Source: Metabacillus sp. KUDC1714 (GTDB lineage: Bacteria > Bacillota > Bacilli > Bacillales > Bacillaceae). From it: DNA of 64,000 nucleotides. Position numbers and translations under genes: made by a program. The notes under the pieces are model-generated. The model did not search any database and was not told where the DNA came from. It saw nothing but the letters and a program-made list of their open reading frames with translations. Within the stretch, counting starts at the first letter, position 1. Each line of letters starts with the position of its first letter. This document shows, piece by piece, positions 53,999 through 62,518 of the stretch. The stretch covers positions 3,475,501 to 3,539,500 of the forward strand of contig NZ_CP055263.1 of NCBI RefSeq assembly GCF_014217835.1, given 5' to 3'.

Positions 53999-54511
53999 GT
54001 GAATACAGAAAATAAGCCAACAATTTATTGGACATTGCTTCATCATAAAGATTGGAATATTTATCTAGCCGCCACATCGCAAGGACTTTGCTACGTAGGG
54101 TCGCAGAATATGCCAGTCGATGAATTAATAGTATGGGCTGAGAAGCATTTTCCAGGAAGACGGCTTACTCAAGATCATGAAAGGCTTAAGCCTTATGTGA
54201 ATGAACTAATTGAGTATTTTGAAGGGGAACGGAAAAGCTTTACTGTACCATTTGATTACCATGGGACAGAATTTCAAATGGCCGTATGGAAGGCACTTTG
54301 TGAGATTCCATATGGGGAAACTATTGTCTATTCAGATATAGCAAATACAATCAATAAACCAGCTGCAGTACGTGCAGTCGGAGCGGCAATTGGAGCGAAT
54401 CCAGTGTTAATTTCAATCCCTTGTCATCGTGTTGTTGGAAAAAATGGAAAACTTACCGGCTATCGTGGTGGATTAGAAATGAAGACAAAGCTCCTTGAGT
54501 TGGAGCGGTAA
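53999..54511 (+). CDS. Methylated-DNA--protein-cysteine methyltransferase (Ogt type)
   Basis: 170 residues from GTG 53999 behind ATAGGAGGG; an upstream in-frame start at 53966 is before the ribosome site. The DNA-binding/active-site domain has EFQMAVWKALCEIPYGETIV, the arginine-finger helix RAVGAAIGANP and the acceptor Cys in IPCHRVVGKNG. It transfers alkyl groups from O6-alkylguanine to itself. Not linked to the sugar genes. Confidence 0.93.
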   Translation: MNTENKPTIYWTLLHHKDWNIYLAATSQGLCYVGSQNMPVDELIVWAEKHFPGRRLTQDHERLKPYVNELIEYFEGERKSFTVPFDYHGTEFQMAVWKALCEIPYGETIVYSDIANTINKPAAVRAVGAAIGANPVLISIPCHRVVGKNGKLTGYRGGLEMKTKLLELER

Positions 54512-54568
54512 CGTTATGTAAAGTTAATTGTCCTATGAAATTTCAAATGCTGAAGAGGATGATGATTT

Positions 54569-55039
54569 ATGAGCAATAAAACAAACGCAATGAGAATGCT
54601 AGATAAGCAAAAAATAGTTTATGACATTTTGACCTATGATGTAGGCGATGGAATGATAAATGGAATTGCTGTTGCTGAGAAAATAAACAGATCACAGGAA
54701 GTGGTCTTTAAAACCTTAGTTGCTTACCGAGAAAAAAGTTTGTATGTCTTTGTCATTCCTGTAGCTGAGGAGCTTGATCTAAAAAAAGCCGCAAAAGCAG
54801 CAGGTGAAAAAAAGCTAGAAATGCTTCCAGTAAAAGAGCTTCAAAAATGGACGGGATATATTCGTGGAGGTTGTTCTCCTGTAGGTATGAAAAAGAACTA
54901 TTCAACGTTTATCGATCGTCATGCCAACGGTTTAAAAAAGATCGTTGTAAGTGCCGGTAAGATAGGTATGCAGATCGAAATTGAGCCTCAGTTGCTTGCA
55001 AAATGTGTTGCAGCGAAGTTTCTAGAATTAACAAAATGA
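54569..55039 (+). CDS. YbaK/EbsC-type aminoacyl-tRNA deacylase (Cys-tRNA(Pro))
   Basis: 156 residues. Family motifs: NAMRMLDKQKIVYDILTYDV near the start, VFKTLVAY, the AAKAAGEKKLEML helix and the signature GYIRGGCSPVGMKK with a Lys thought to bind tRNA. It hydrolyses mischarged Cys-tRNA(Pro). The start is ATG 54569 behind GAAGAGGATGATG. It appears to be an independent gene. Confidence 0.9.
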   Translation: MSNKTNAMRMLDKQKIVYDILTYDVGDGMINGIAVAEKINRSQEVVFKTLVAYREKSLYVFVIPVAEELDLKKAAKAAGEKKLEMLPVKELQKWTGYIRGGCSPVGMKKNYSTFIDRHANGLKKIVVSAGKIGMQIEIEPQLLAKCVAAKFLELTK

Positions 55040-55136
55040 GACCTATCTGTTTAAACTACTCCCAAAAGTTCCAAAACTATGTAATCCATCAGAAATTATG
55101 ATAATCTTAAAATATTATTGAAAGGAGTGGTTGGTT

Positions 55137-55982
55137 GTGGACAAGTTAGTTCCAGAAATAACGCTTAATGATGGTGTTACTTTGCCGGTTATCGGTTTGG
55201 GTACATATTCACTTAAGGGGAATCAAGGTGCGAATGCTATCCAAAGTGCTATTGATGATAAAGGATATCGACTAATTGATTCAGCCTATAATTATGAAAA
55301 CGAAGGCACTGTAGGTGAAGCTGTTAGACGTAGTTCGGTTCCGAGAGAAGAATTAAGAGTTACATCCAAATTACCTGGACGCTACCAGCAGTATGAAAAA
55401 GCTGTTACTACCATTCAAGAATCCTTATATCGTGCAAATCTAGATTATTATGATTTATATCTCATTCATTGGCCTAACCCTATACAAGATCATTATGTGG
55501 AAGCTTGGCATGCATTAATTGACGCTAAAAAGCAGGGCCTTATTCGTTCGATTGGTGTTTGTAATTTTTTGCCTGAACATATTGAGCGTTTAGAAAAGGA
55601 AACAGGCGTTAAGCCGAGTTTAAACCAAATCGAATTACATCCATTTTTTAATCAAGCAGAGCAAAGAAAATGGCATGAACAGAATAATATTAAGACACAA
55701 TCCTGGAGTCCGTTAGCTCGAGCTAAGGAAGTCTTACAAAATAGTACTCTTCAACAAATTGCCAACGACCATAACAAATCTATATCACAGGTTATTTTGC
55801 GTTGGCATTATCAACTAGGGGCCATTGTCATTCCTAAATCTTCATCTCCTACTAGACAACTTGAAAATATATCAATTTTTGACTTTTCCCTAGATGAAGC
55901 AGAAATGAGCCTTATTTCACAGTTAACTCGACATGACGGCAGAATTAACAATCAAGACCCTGCTATATATGAAGAATTTTAG
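55137..55982 (+). CDS. Aldo/keto reductase (AKR5-like, YvgN/YtbE type)
   Basis: 281 residues from GTG 55137, nine bases after AAAGGAG; TTG 55131 is too close to the ribosome site. Catalytic tetrad Asp48, Tyr53, Lys78, His111 (DSAYNYENEG, VTSKLPG, YLIHWPNP). The cofactor loop IPKSSSPTR fits NADP. Relatives reduce methylglyoxal and other small aldehydes. A bidirectional-looking terminator follows. Confidence 0.9.
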   Translation: MDKLVPEITLNDGVTLPVIGLGTYSLKGNQGANAIQSAIDDKGYRLIDSAYNYENEGTVGEAVRRSSVPREELRVTSKLPGRYQQYEKAVTTIQESLYRANLDYYDLYLIHWPNPIQDHYVEAWHALIDAKKQGLIRSIGVCNFLPEHIERLEKETGVKPSLNQIELHPFFNQAEQRKWHEQNNIKTQSWSPLARAKEVLQNSTLQQIANDHNKSISQVILRWHYQLGAIVIPKSSSPTRQLENISIFDFSLDEAEMSLISQLTRHDGRINNQDPAIYEEF

Positions 55983-56053
55983 GTTGTTAGATTTTATTAA
56001 AGTTTCTTAAAGAGAAAGCTCTTCAACAATCGGGAACGTATCTTAGAATTAAT

Positions 56054-56098
56054 AAATCCTAATCTCTCACGTAAGATAGTGAGAGATTAGGATTTTTA
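56054..56098. terminator. Terminator between the AKR gene and the convergent AraC gene
   Basis: AAATCCTAATCTCTCAC pairs with GTGAGAGATTAGGATTT; T runs occur at both ends. Confidence 0.9.
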
Positions 56099-56118
56099 GA
56101 ATATACAAACTTAGCGCC

Positions 56119-56967
56119 TTACTCGATTGTTTTATGATGAAACAGCTGACGATACTCTGTAGGGGTCTTACCTTCCTGTTCTAAAAATCGTTTATTAAAA
56201 TAACTAATACTCGGATAGCCAGCCTTTAAAGCAATTTCCTTTATCGTCATCTCTTTATTGTCTAACAACCATTGCTTACTCATCTGTAGTCGGCATAACG
56301 TAATAAATGCCATTGGTGTCATTTGTGTAGCGCGTTTGAATAATCGGCAAAAATAATAGGTGCTCACACCAGCTTGTTCCGCCCAGTAATCCAATTCAAA
56401 TGGTTCACATGCTTTTCTCTGCATTAATGGCAGTAGAGGGTGAATGCGATCATCTAACTCTTGTCTTCTATCAGAAGTTCTGGGCACTGTACTTGTAATG
56501 AACTCCATCAAAAACGTGTAAGTTAGAGTTGATAATCGAGACAAATGTAAAAAACTATTCTTTTCTGCTTCGATGAGAAGTTGCTCGTGGGCTTCCTCTA
56601 ATGGTCGAATATGTTGAACATTCCAAAGTGAATACCGATGAAAACCTCTTTCAGATAAAAATTGATTTAGGATACTCCCGTAAAAATGAACCCAACGAAT
56701 ATCCCAAGGATCATTTTTGCTGCTATAATACCGCTGTTCCTGCATCGGAAAATATAAAAAGGCGTCTCCACGTTTTAACGAAAATTGCTTTCCTTCGATC
56801 TCAACAAATCCAGATCCTGATAAAACAAAATGAATACTAAAATTATTTAGTGTGCCTACTTTTCGATCTACCTCATGTTCAGGTGAGTCCCTATACCATC
56901 CAATTGATTCGGGAAGGACCATATATTCATGGTCATTTAGTGTTGGTAATAAGTATTGTCTAAGCAT
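56119..56967 (-). CDS. AraC-family regulator divergent from a Gfo/Idh-AKR pair
   Basis: 282 residues. Cupin sensor (VLSGSGFVEIEGKQF, LKRGDAFLYFP) and two C-terminal helix-turn-helices (FELDYWAEQAGVSTYYFCRL, IKEIALKAGYPSISYFNKRF). The start is ATG 56967; the 124-base gap to the Gfo/Idh start at 57092 is shared promoter DNA. It is likely to control the Gfo/Idh and AKR genes. Confidence 0.9.
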   Translation of the reverse strand: MLRQYLLPTLNDHEYMVLPESIGWYRDSPEHEVDRKVGTLNNFSIHFVLSGSGFVEIEGKQFSLKRGDAFLYFPMQEQRYYSSKNDPWDIRWVHFYGSILNQFLSERGFHRYSLWNVQHIRPLEEAHEQLLIEAEKNSFLHLSRLSTLTYTFLMEFITSTVPRTSDRRQELDDRIHPLLPLMQRKACEPFELDYWAEQAGVSTYYFCRLFKRATQMTPMAFITLCRLQMSKQWLLDNKEMTIKEIALKAGYPSISYFNKRFLEQEGKTPTEYRQLFHHKTIE

Positions 56968-57091
56968 TAGTTATCACTCTTTCACAGCAATATTCTTTTA
57001 TATATAGAGCAATAAGATTCTATTTTTATTTTAATACGAGTCTTATATAATGACAATATAGTATTAAGTTAACAAAAAGGAGAGGAACGGA

Positions 57092-58087
57092 ATGGAGAAG
57101 ATTCGTTGGGGAATTATTGGATGTGCAGGTATCGCAAAAAGAGCTGTTATACCTGGTATTCAACAATCTGAAACAGGGGTAGTCTCTGCAATTGCAAGTC
57201 GTGGCCTAGACAAAGCAAAGCAAACTGCAGAAGAATTGAATATTCCAACTGCTTATGGGAGTTATGAGGAGTTACTAGCTGATCCAAATATTGATGGCGT
57301 TTACATTCCGCTACCAAACCACTTACATAAAGAATGGGCGATTCGTGCAGCAGAAGCAGGAAAACATGTATTATGTGAAAAACCTTTAGCAATCAATGCA
57401 AGTGAAGCGGAGGAAATGGTTGAAGCTTGTGAGAAAGCTGGCGTTGTATTTGCTGAAGCATTTATGTATCGTTATCACCCTCGTTACACAATGATTCAGG
57501 ACATTATCAAATCAGGTGAAATCGGTGAGCTGCGTGGCATCCATGGAAACTTTACCTTTAACAATGCGAAAGACATGGCGAATGTTCGTTATAAGCAAGA
57601 ATGGGGCGGTGGTTCATTATATGATGTTGGTGTTTACCCAATAAGTGCAGCGCGAATGCTGTTGGATCAAGAACCACAAGCTGCTACTGTCCATGCTTTA
57701 TTTTCTGAAGAGCATGACAATGTAGACATGATGGCATCGGGAATACTTGAGTTTGATAAAGGTGTGGCACTAACCTTTGATTGTGGAATGTGGGCTGCGT
57801 TTAGAAATAATCTTGAGATTCTTGGCACAGAAGGCCGAATTGAAGTTCCTTCAGCATTTGTTGTTAATCAGGACGAAACAGACAATATTTATGTGGTTAC
57901 GAATGACGGACGTAGAGAAGTAGAAGTCCCACGTTTGAATCAATATGCTTTACAAGCGGATGCATTGGGAAGAAGTATTCGAACTGGTGAGCCGCTTCCT
58001 TTTCCAGCAACAGATGCGATCCATAATATGAAGGTTCTTGATGCTTGTTTAACATCGGCGAAAGAACGCCGTCGTGTAGAAATATAA
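57092..58087 (+). CDS. Gfo/Idh/MocA-family oxidoreductase (copy 5), deoxyglucose/dihydrodiol dehydrogenase-like
   Basis: 331 residues. NAD loop GIIGCAGIAKRA, E96-K97-P98, then EAFMYRYHPRY and GGGSLYDVGVYPISAAR (Tyr in place of the His). The shorter length and these motifs fit the dihydrodiol/1,5-anhydrofructose reductase-like branch. The start is ATG 57092 behind AAGGAGAGG. Eighteen bases before the next aldo/keto reductase gene; both are under a divergent AraC regulator. Confidence 0.9.
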   Translation: MEKIRWGIIGCAGIAKRAVIPGIQQSETGVVSAIASRGLDKAKQTAEELNIPTAYGSYEELLADPNIDGVYIPLPNHLHKEWAIRAAEAGKHVLCEKPLAINASEAEEMVEACEKAGVVFAEAFMYRYHPRYTMIQDIIKSGEIGELRGIHGNFTFNNAKDMANVRYKQEWGGGSLYDVGVYPISAARMLLDQEPQAATVHALFSEEHDNVDMMASGILEFDKGVALTFDCGMWAAFRNNLEILGTEGRIEVPSAFVVNQDETDNIYVVTNDGRREVEVPRLNQYALQADALGRSIRTGEPLPFPATDAIHNMKVLDACLTSAKERRRVEI

Positions 58088-58105
58088 TTTCAGGAGGTAT
58101 GCATT

Positions 58106-59047
58106 ATGAAGACGATTATGATTCCAGGCTTAGCAAAGCCAGTAACAACCTTAATTCAAGGTTCAGACTATTTTAGACCAAGTGTATATGATAAGGTTTG
58201 TAGTGTATTAGATCGGTATTTTGCGATAGGTGGAAACACTATCGACACCGCACATATTTACTGTGGTGGTGAAAGTGAAGTTGCAATCGGTCAATGGATG
58301 AAAGATCGCAATAATCGCGAAGATGTCGTAATCCTTACAAAAGGTGCACATCATGATCAAAACGGTCCTCGTGTAAATCCTGAGGCAATTTCTAAAGATT
58401 TATTTGAAAGCCTAGAACGCCTTGGAACCGATTATATCGATTTATATGCACTACATCGTGATGATCCTTCAGTATCAGTTAGCGTTATTATCGATGCGTT
58501 AAATGAACATATCAAAGCGGGACGTATCAATGCAATAGGTGGATCAAACTGGACTGTACAACGATTACAAGAAGCAAATGAATATGCTGCTGCAAACGGA
58601 TTAATTGGCTTTACCTTCAGTAGTCCAAATCTTAGCTTAGCGAAGGCAAAAGAACCATTCTGGGCTGGCTGTGTTTCTGCTGATGCATCTGATTGTGCAT
58701 GGCATGAAGAACATCAGCTCCCAATTCTCTCCTGGTCTTCTCAAGCAAGAGGTTTCTTTACAGGCCGATTTACGCCAGAGGACCGTAGCAATGAAGATCT
58801 TGTCCGTGTTTTCTACAGTGATGAAAACTGGGAACGACTTCGCCGTGCTGAACAATTAGCAAAAGAAAAGGGTGTTAGCACAATTCAAATCGCTCTTGCT
58901 TATGTGCTTAATCAACCGTTTCCAACTTGTGCCCTCATTGGTGCTCAAAACGAAGAAGAATTACTATCTTGTGAAGAAGGATCCAATATAGTCTTGACGC
59001 CAGAAGAATTGAACTGGTTAGAACACGTTGAAAAAAGTGTACGTTAG
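58106..59047 (+). CDS. Aldo/keto reductase
   Basis: 313 residues. Tetrad Asp47, Tyr52, Lys79, His117 (IDTAHIYCGGES, LTKGAHHD, YALHRDDP). C-terminal cofactor region LIGAQNEEELLSC. It is unusual in lacking the long N-terminal beta hairpin of many AKRs and in having a short insert CVSADASDCAWHEEH. The start is ATG 58106 behind AGGAGG. Co-transcribed with the Gfo/Idh gene; together they could oxidise and reduce a sugar or cyclitol. Confidence 0.9.
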   Translation: MKTIMIPGLAKPVTTLIQGSDYFRPSVYDKVCSVLDRYFAIGGNTIDTAHIYCGGESEVAIGQWMKDRNNREDVVILTKGAHHDQNGPRVNPEAISKDLFESLERLGTDYIDLYALHRDDPSVSVSVIIDALNEHIKAGRINAIGGSNWTVQRLQEANEYAAANGLIGFTFSSPNLSLAKAKEPFWAGCVSADASDCAWHEEHQLPILSWSSQARGFFTGRFTPEDRSNEDLVRVFYSDENWERLRRAEQLAKEKGVSTIQIALAYVLNQPFPTCALIGAQNEEELLSCEEGSNIVLTPEELNWLEHVEKSVR

Positions 59048-59060
59048 GTAGTTTGCAATT

Positions 59061-59118
59061 AAAAAGAATCTGGTGTTTTCCTCTTTTAGGGGTAGCACCT
59101 GATTCTTTTTTTTTTTTG
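59061..59118 (+). terminator. Terminator after the Gfo/Idh-AKR pair
   Basis: AAAGAATCTGGTG pairs with CACCTGATTCTTT across a ~20-base loop and is followed by a long T run. Confidence 0.88.
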
Positions 59119-59156
59119 GCTCTTTTCTAAAAGATTGTTGTTTTTGAACAAAACTG

Positions 59157-59290
59157 ATTAGGGTGATTGGAACGGATATGCGAGACTCCTGTGGGAGTAG
59201 CGGGACAGATGAGACCCCGCAGGCGCTTCGCGCTGAGGAGGCTCATCGCCCGCCCCACGGAAAGCGAGCATCCTGGAGTGCCAATCAACC
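59157..59290. repeat. GC-rich Bacillaceae-type palindromic intergenic repeat
   Basis: GCGAGACTCCTGTGGGAGTA GCGGGACAGATGAGACCCCG CAGGCGCTTCGCGCTGAGGA GGCTCATCGCCCGCCCCACG GAAAGCGAGCATCCTGGAGT is far more GC-rich than its surroundings. It contains nested inverted repeats (CCCGCAGGCGC, GCGCTTCGCGC). I recall very similar sequences in many Bacillus genomes. It is non-coding, in the gap between 59047 and 59517. Confidence 0.8.
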
Positions 59291-59516
59291 AACCCAATAC
59301 TATTTTAAAAGCAACAAAGTTTGCGAAAACAGCCTTTTTTTTAGGTGAACCTAGTAATTGTATGACCTATATAGGTTTACTTCTTTAAAAAATTATTAAG
59401 GCGAAAACACCTTAGTTTTGTACAAATCTAAATGAGTTTCGTCTATGTTTTTACAAATTTACCTCTTTTATAATAATCATGTAGCTTCAACTAACGATTA
59501 GAGGAGGCAATATGGG

Positions 59517-60932
59517 ATGGAAAGACAAAGTAAACCACTTTTATTAACAGATGAAGAGATGAGAAAGTTTATTACAGAAGGATTTCTAATTTTAAAAACC
59601 GATTTTTCTAAGGGGTTTCATGAAAAGTTAAATGATCAATTATTGAATGTTTACGAAGAAGAAGGTAATCCTGGAAATAATTTATTACCTAGAGTAACTG
59701 AGCTTCAAAGAGTATTTGAACATCCAGTAATTACTGGTGCACTAACAAGTGTACTTGGGCCTGATTACATGCTACATGCACATCGACATGGACATTATAA
59801 TGCTTCTGAAGTAGCTGGTGAATGGCATAAAGATAGCTATTGGGGATATAATCGCATGAGAAATCACCATCCATGGTGGGCGATGATCATGTATTTTCCA
59901 CAGGATACACCAGCGGAATTAGGGCCAACGGGAATTCTGCCTGGTACGCAGAATTATGATTCGCGTGTATTTGAGGCTGACGAATTGGACCAAGAGGTAA
60001 AAGCCTGTGGTGAAGCAGGAACGTTTGCCTTAATTCATTATGATATTTGGCATCGTGCAACACCAAATACACTAGGAAATCCTCGCTTTATGCTGAAGTT
60101 TGAATTTATGCGTACTCAAGCTCCGACAAAGCCAAGCTGGAACAATGCAGAAAGTGAGTGGAAGCTTCCCGAATCAACAAGCCCTTTATTTGCACAGCAT
60201 GAGGTGATGTGGGAAGAAACATGGAATTGGTTAACTGGTAAAATTGGCAGCATGTCAGAGAAAGCAACGAACGATTCGAATTTTATAGAAAATAAGCTTA
60301 ATGCTTTAGAGGATGACTATGAGCCGGTAGCACTGAATGCAGCATATGAACTTGCATGCTGTGGGAAGTATGGCGTGCAAAACCTTTTATCAGCACTGCA
60401 TCACGAAAAAGCTAATGTTTCTCGACTTGCAGCATATGGGTTATCAATTGCAGGAAAAGATGCGATACCAGGTTTAATTATTGCATTGAATAGTAGCCGT
60501 ACGTCCACGGTGATACGTGCTATTTTTGCCCTAAGTGAACATAGACATTTGGCTGCAGAAGCTGTTCCTGCTTTAACTCAATTAGTAGAGCACCCTTCTG
60601 TCATTATACGCAGATCTGTTACTGAAGCACTTGGTATGATTGCTACTCCAGCTAACGAAATTGTCGCTGGGTTAACAAAATGTTTACAAGACCCAGACGC
60701 CCAAACTCGCTTTATGGCTGGGCTTTCATTAGCTCGAATCGGTGCTCCTGCTGATTCAGCAGTACCTCAATTGGAAGTCGCATTACAGGATGAAAATAGA
60801 TATGTCCGTGCACATGCGGCAGAAGCACTTCGATATATAGGAACAGAACAAGCAAACAAAGCTCTGATCACATTTTTATTTAATTCAAGATGGTGTCCGA
60901 CTACCACACCTGCGAATACGTTTTATCCTTGA
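59517..60932 (+). CDS. Phytanoyl-CoA dioxygenase-family protein fused to HEAT repeats
   Basis: 471 residues. N-terminal ~200 are a PhyH-type Fe(II)/2-oxoglutarate oxygenase: His104-x-Asp106 in EWHKDSYWG, distal His179 in HYDIWHRATPN and Arg190 (NPRFMLKFE) as the likely 2-oxoglutarate anchor. Residues ~265-460 are HEAT/PBS-lyase-like repeats (AAYGLSIAGKDAIPGLIIAL; AVPALTQLVEHPSVIIRRSV; AGLSLARIGAPADSAVPQLE). The start is ATG 59517 behind GAGGAGG. The oxygenase would hydroxylate a small molecule or protein; the HEAT part suggests a bound partner. It follows the Gfo/Idh-AKR pair but has its own promoter region. Substrate unknown. Confidence 0.87.
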   Translation: MERQSKPLLLTDEEMRKFITEGFLILKTDFSKGFHEKLNDQLLNVYEEEGNPGNNLLPRVTELQRVFEHPVITGALTSVLGPDYMLHAHRHGHYNASEVAGEWHKDSYWGYNRMRNHHPWWAMIMYFPQDTPAELGPTGILPGTQNYDSRVFEADELDQEVKACGEAGTFALIHYDIWHRATPNTLGNPRFMLKFEFMRTQAPTKPSWNNAESEWKLPESTSPLFAQHEVMWEETWNWLTGKIGSMSEKATNDSNFIENKLNALEDDYEPVALNAAYELACCGKYGVQNLLSALHHEKANVSRLAAYGLSIAGKDAIPGLIIALNSSRTSTVIRAIFALSEHRHLAAEAVPALTQLVEHPSVIIRRSVTEALGMIATPANEIVAGLTKCLQDPDAQTRFMAGLSLARIGAPADSAVPQLEVALQDENRYVRAHAAEALRYIGTEQANKALITFLFNSRWCPTTTPANTFYP

Positions 60933-60956
60933 TCAGTTTAGGTGTTGGCTAGAGGT

Positions 60957-61787
60957 TTATCTAAGATTTTTCGCCAAATTTCGAAAAGAAGTTGGCGAGA
61001 ATCCAGTTAGTTCCTTAAACAATCGAGAAAAATAGGATATTTCCATTCCAAGCGAGTCTGAAATGTTAGAAACAGTAAGCTCACTGATAATTAATAACTC
61101 TTTGGCTTTCTCAATACGTCTTCGATTCATGTACTGTATGGGAGAATAGCCAGTGAATTGTTTGAAAACTGAAATGAAATAATTTGGATGGAAATTAGCT
61201 ATTAATGCTAAATCTTCTACTGATAAATTTCCATCCAAATGTTCTTCTATATATGTAAGAATGATATCCATTTTATTAAAAGAAGGAGATGTATCCACTT
61301 TTAATTGAATGTGATCACTTCTTTCAATAAACAACGCAATAATTTCCAATAATATTGAATGAACCCGGAAATGGCTTGATAACTTGTCACTTTGCCAATT
61401 GGAAATAAGTTGCTCGAATTTTTCCTTCAGTTCAAAATCATCTAGTTTACTAAATACCGGTGTTTTCATCAGTTGAAATAAATCAAAATCCCCGATCTTA
61501 GCAGTGAAATGACACCAATATTTACCGAATGTATTTTTGCTGATTGTTCCATAAGATTGTACAGAACTTGAAGGGAGGAGATAAAGTTCACCAGGTTTAG
61601 GATAGTACGTTTCATCATTCACTTTGACAAATCCCTCACCTTCCATTATGTAATAGAACTTATTAAAATCAGTAGTGTATCGATCTTCATTCCAAGTGAT
61701 AGGGACTTTCGTATAAGCCGCAATTGTAACGTCCAACTGCACATTCGCAAGATACTTCCCCAAAAGCCTTCCTTTATGAGTTTCCAT
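60957..61787 (-). CDS. AraC-family regulator convergent to the PhyH-HEAT gene
   Basis: 276 residues. Sensor cupin (IMEGEGFVKVNDETY, KPGELYLLPSSSV) and C-terminal helix-turn-helices (LSVEDLALIANFHPNYFISV, VSNISDSLGMEISYFSRLFK). The start is ATG 61787. Ends 25 bases from the PhyH-HEAT stop, so the genes converge. It may govern a distant sugar locus or the neighbouring PhyH gene; the target is not evident. Confidence 0.9.
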   Translation of the reverse strand: METHKGRLLGKYLANVQLDVTIAAYTKVPITWNEDRYTTDFNKFYYIMEGEGFVKVNDETYYPKPGELYLLPSSSVQSYGTISKNTFGKYWCHFTAKIGDFDLFQLMKTPVFSKLDDFELKEKFEQLISNWQSDKLSSHFRVHSILLEIIALFIERSDHIQLKVDTSPSFNKMDIILTYIEEHLDGNLSVEDLALIANFHPNYFISVFKQFTGYSPIQYMNRRRIEKAKELLIISELTVSNISDSLGMEISYFSRLFKELTGFSPTSFRNLAKNLR

Positions 61788-61823
61788 ATTATCTATCCCT
61801 CGCTTTCGATTATCCTTTGTTGA

Positions 61824-61868
61824 ATAGAAAAAGAGGACGACTCATTTCGTTTGAGCCATCCTCGTCAT
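61824..61868 (-). terminator. Minus-strand terminator after the 59-residue gene
   Basis: On the minus strand GAGGATGGCTCA pairs with TGAGTCGTCCTC (one G-U) and is followed by TTTTTC. It separates the small gene from the AraC gene. Confidence 0.75.
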
Positions 61869-61941
61869 CGTTTAGAACATCATTGTTGGGTATATACTAA
61901 GTTGCTTGATTAGAAAAAGGATATCCTAACTGAAAAATATG

Positions 61942-62121
61942 TCAGAAAGCGTTTTCATAAATAACACCTTTAAATTTAATTTTTAAGGTTGAATTACTGT
62001 CTTTCTTTAAATGATTCTTTATATCCTTAATACGATTCACGGCATCCGTCATACCTGATGCTGCTATTTTATGTTCTCTTGTTTCATTACCTGTATCTAT
62101 TAAAAAGACAAACTGTTTCAT
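61942..62121 (-). CDS. Small hypothetical protein, 59 residues
   Basis: Minus strand, ATG 62121 to TGA 61942, with the ribosome site AAGGAGAAATCATC. The protein begins MKQFVFLIDTGNETREHKIA, continues ASGMTDAVNRIKDIKNHLKK and ends KFKGVIYENAF; it reads as strand-helix-strand, a small alpha/beta protein. The family is not recognised. Two cre-like boxes precede it and a terminator follows, so it appears to be a real single gene. Confidence 0.7.
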   Translation of the reverse strand: MKQFVFLIDTGNETREHKIAASGMTDAVNRIKDIKNHLKKDSNSTLKIKFKGVIYENAF

Positions 62122-62186
62122 GATGATTTCTCCTTAGATGTTTAATTATGTTTTGTTAATCCTATTATAAAATAAATCTATCAATT

Positions 62187-62238
62187 TGTGAAAGCGTTTT
62201 TTTAAAATAATTGTGTACATAGTGTGAAAGTGTTTTCA
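62187..62238. promoter_or_regulatory. Two cre-like boxes before the 59-residue gene
   Basis: TGAAAGCGTTTTTT (62189-62202) and TGAAAGTGTTTTCA (62225-62238) resemble the CcpA consensus, the first with the CG core and the second with the right ends. Both lie within 120 bases upstream of the gene start at 62121. Carbon-source regulation is inferred. Confidence 0.45.
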
Positions 62239-62288
62239 TAATGCTTTTAACAAGATAAGTGAGTGAGAAAACTACATTTCGATCTACT

Positions 62289-62327
62289 AAAAAAGTTCTC
62301 CTTATAAACATAAGAAGAACCTTTGTC
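62289..62327 (-). terminator. Minus-strand terminator after the small membrane protein gene
   Basis: GTTCTTCTTAT pairs with ATAAGGAGAAC on the minus strand, followed by TTTTTT. Confidence 0.78.
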
Positions 62328-62332
62328 ATTGA

Positions 62333-62518
62333 TTAAAAAAGATAAACTGCGAATGCAATAACAACAGCAATTCCAAGAATAATATAAATCCAAGAAAGGC
62401 GAGAGATGTTTCCTTTTGTCGCATTGTCGTAGTTATGATCACCTTTACCACCTAAAAAGACAGTTCCAACAAGAGCTAATAAACCGATAATAATGACTAA
62501 TATAATGGCTATATTCAT
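62333..62518 (-). CDS. Small two-helix membrane protein
   Basis: 61 residues. Helix 1 (NIAIILVIIIGLLALVGTVFL), a short hydrophilic loop (GGKGDHNYDNATKGNISR) and helix 2 (WIYIILGIAVVIAFAVYLF). The start is ATG 62518 behind TTGGGGGGAATACC. Function unknown. A terminator follows. Confidence 0.72.
   Translation of the reverse strand: MNIAIILVIIIGLLALVGTVFLGGKGDHNYDNATKGNISRLSWIYIILGIAVVIAFAVYLF

Noticed and set aside
59163..59388. Two overlapping plus-strand frames
   Set aside because: They are translations of the GC-rich intergenic repeat.
61942..61957. TGAAAACGCTTTCT (minus strand) as a cre site for the AraC gene
   Set aside because: It is within the last codons of the 59-residue gene and a terminator lies between it and the AraC gene.
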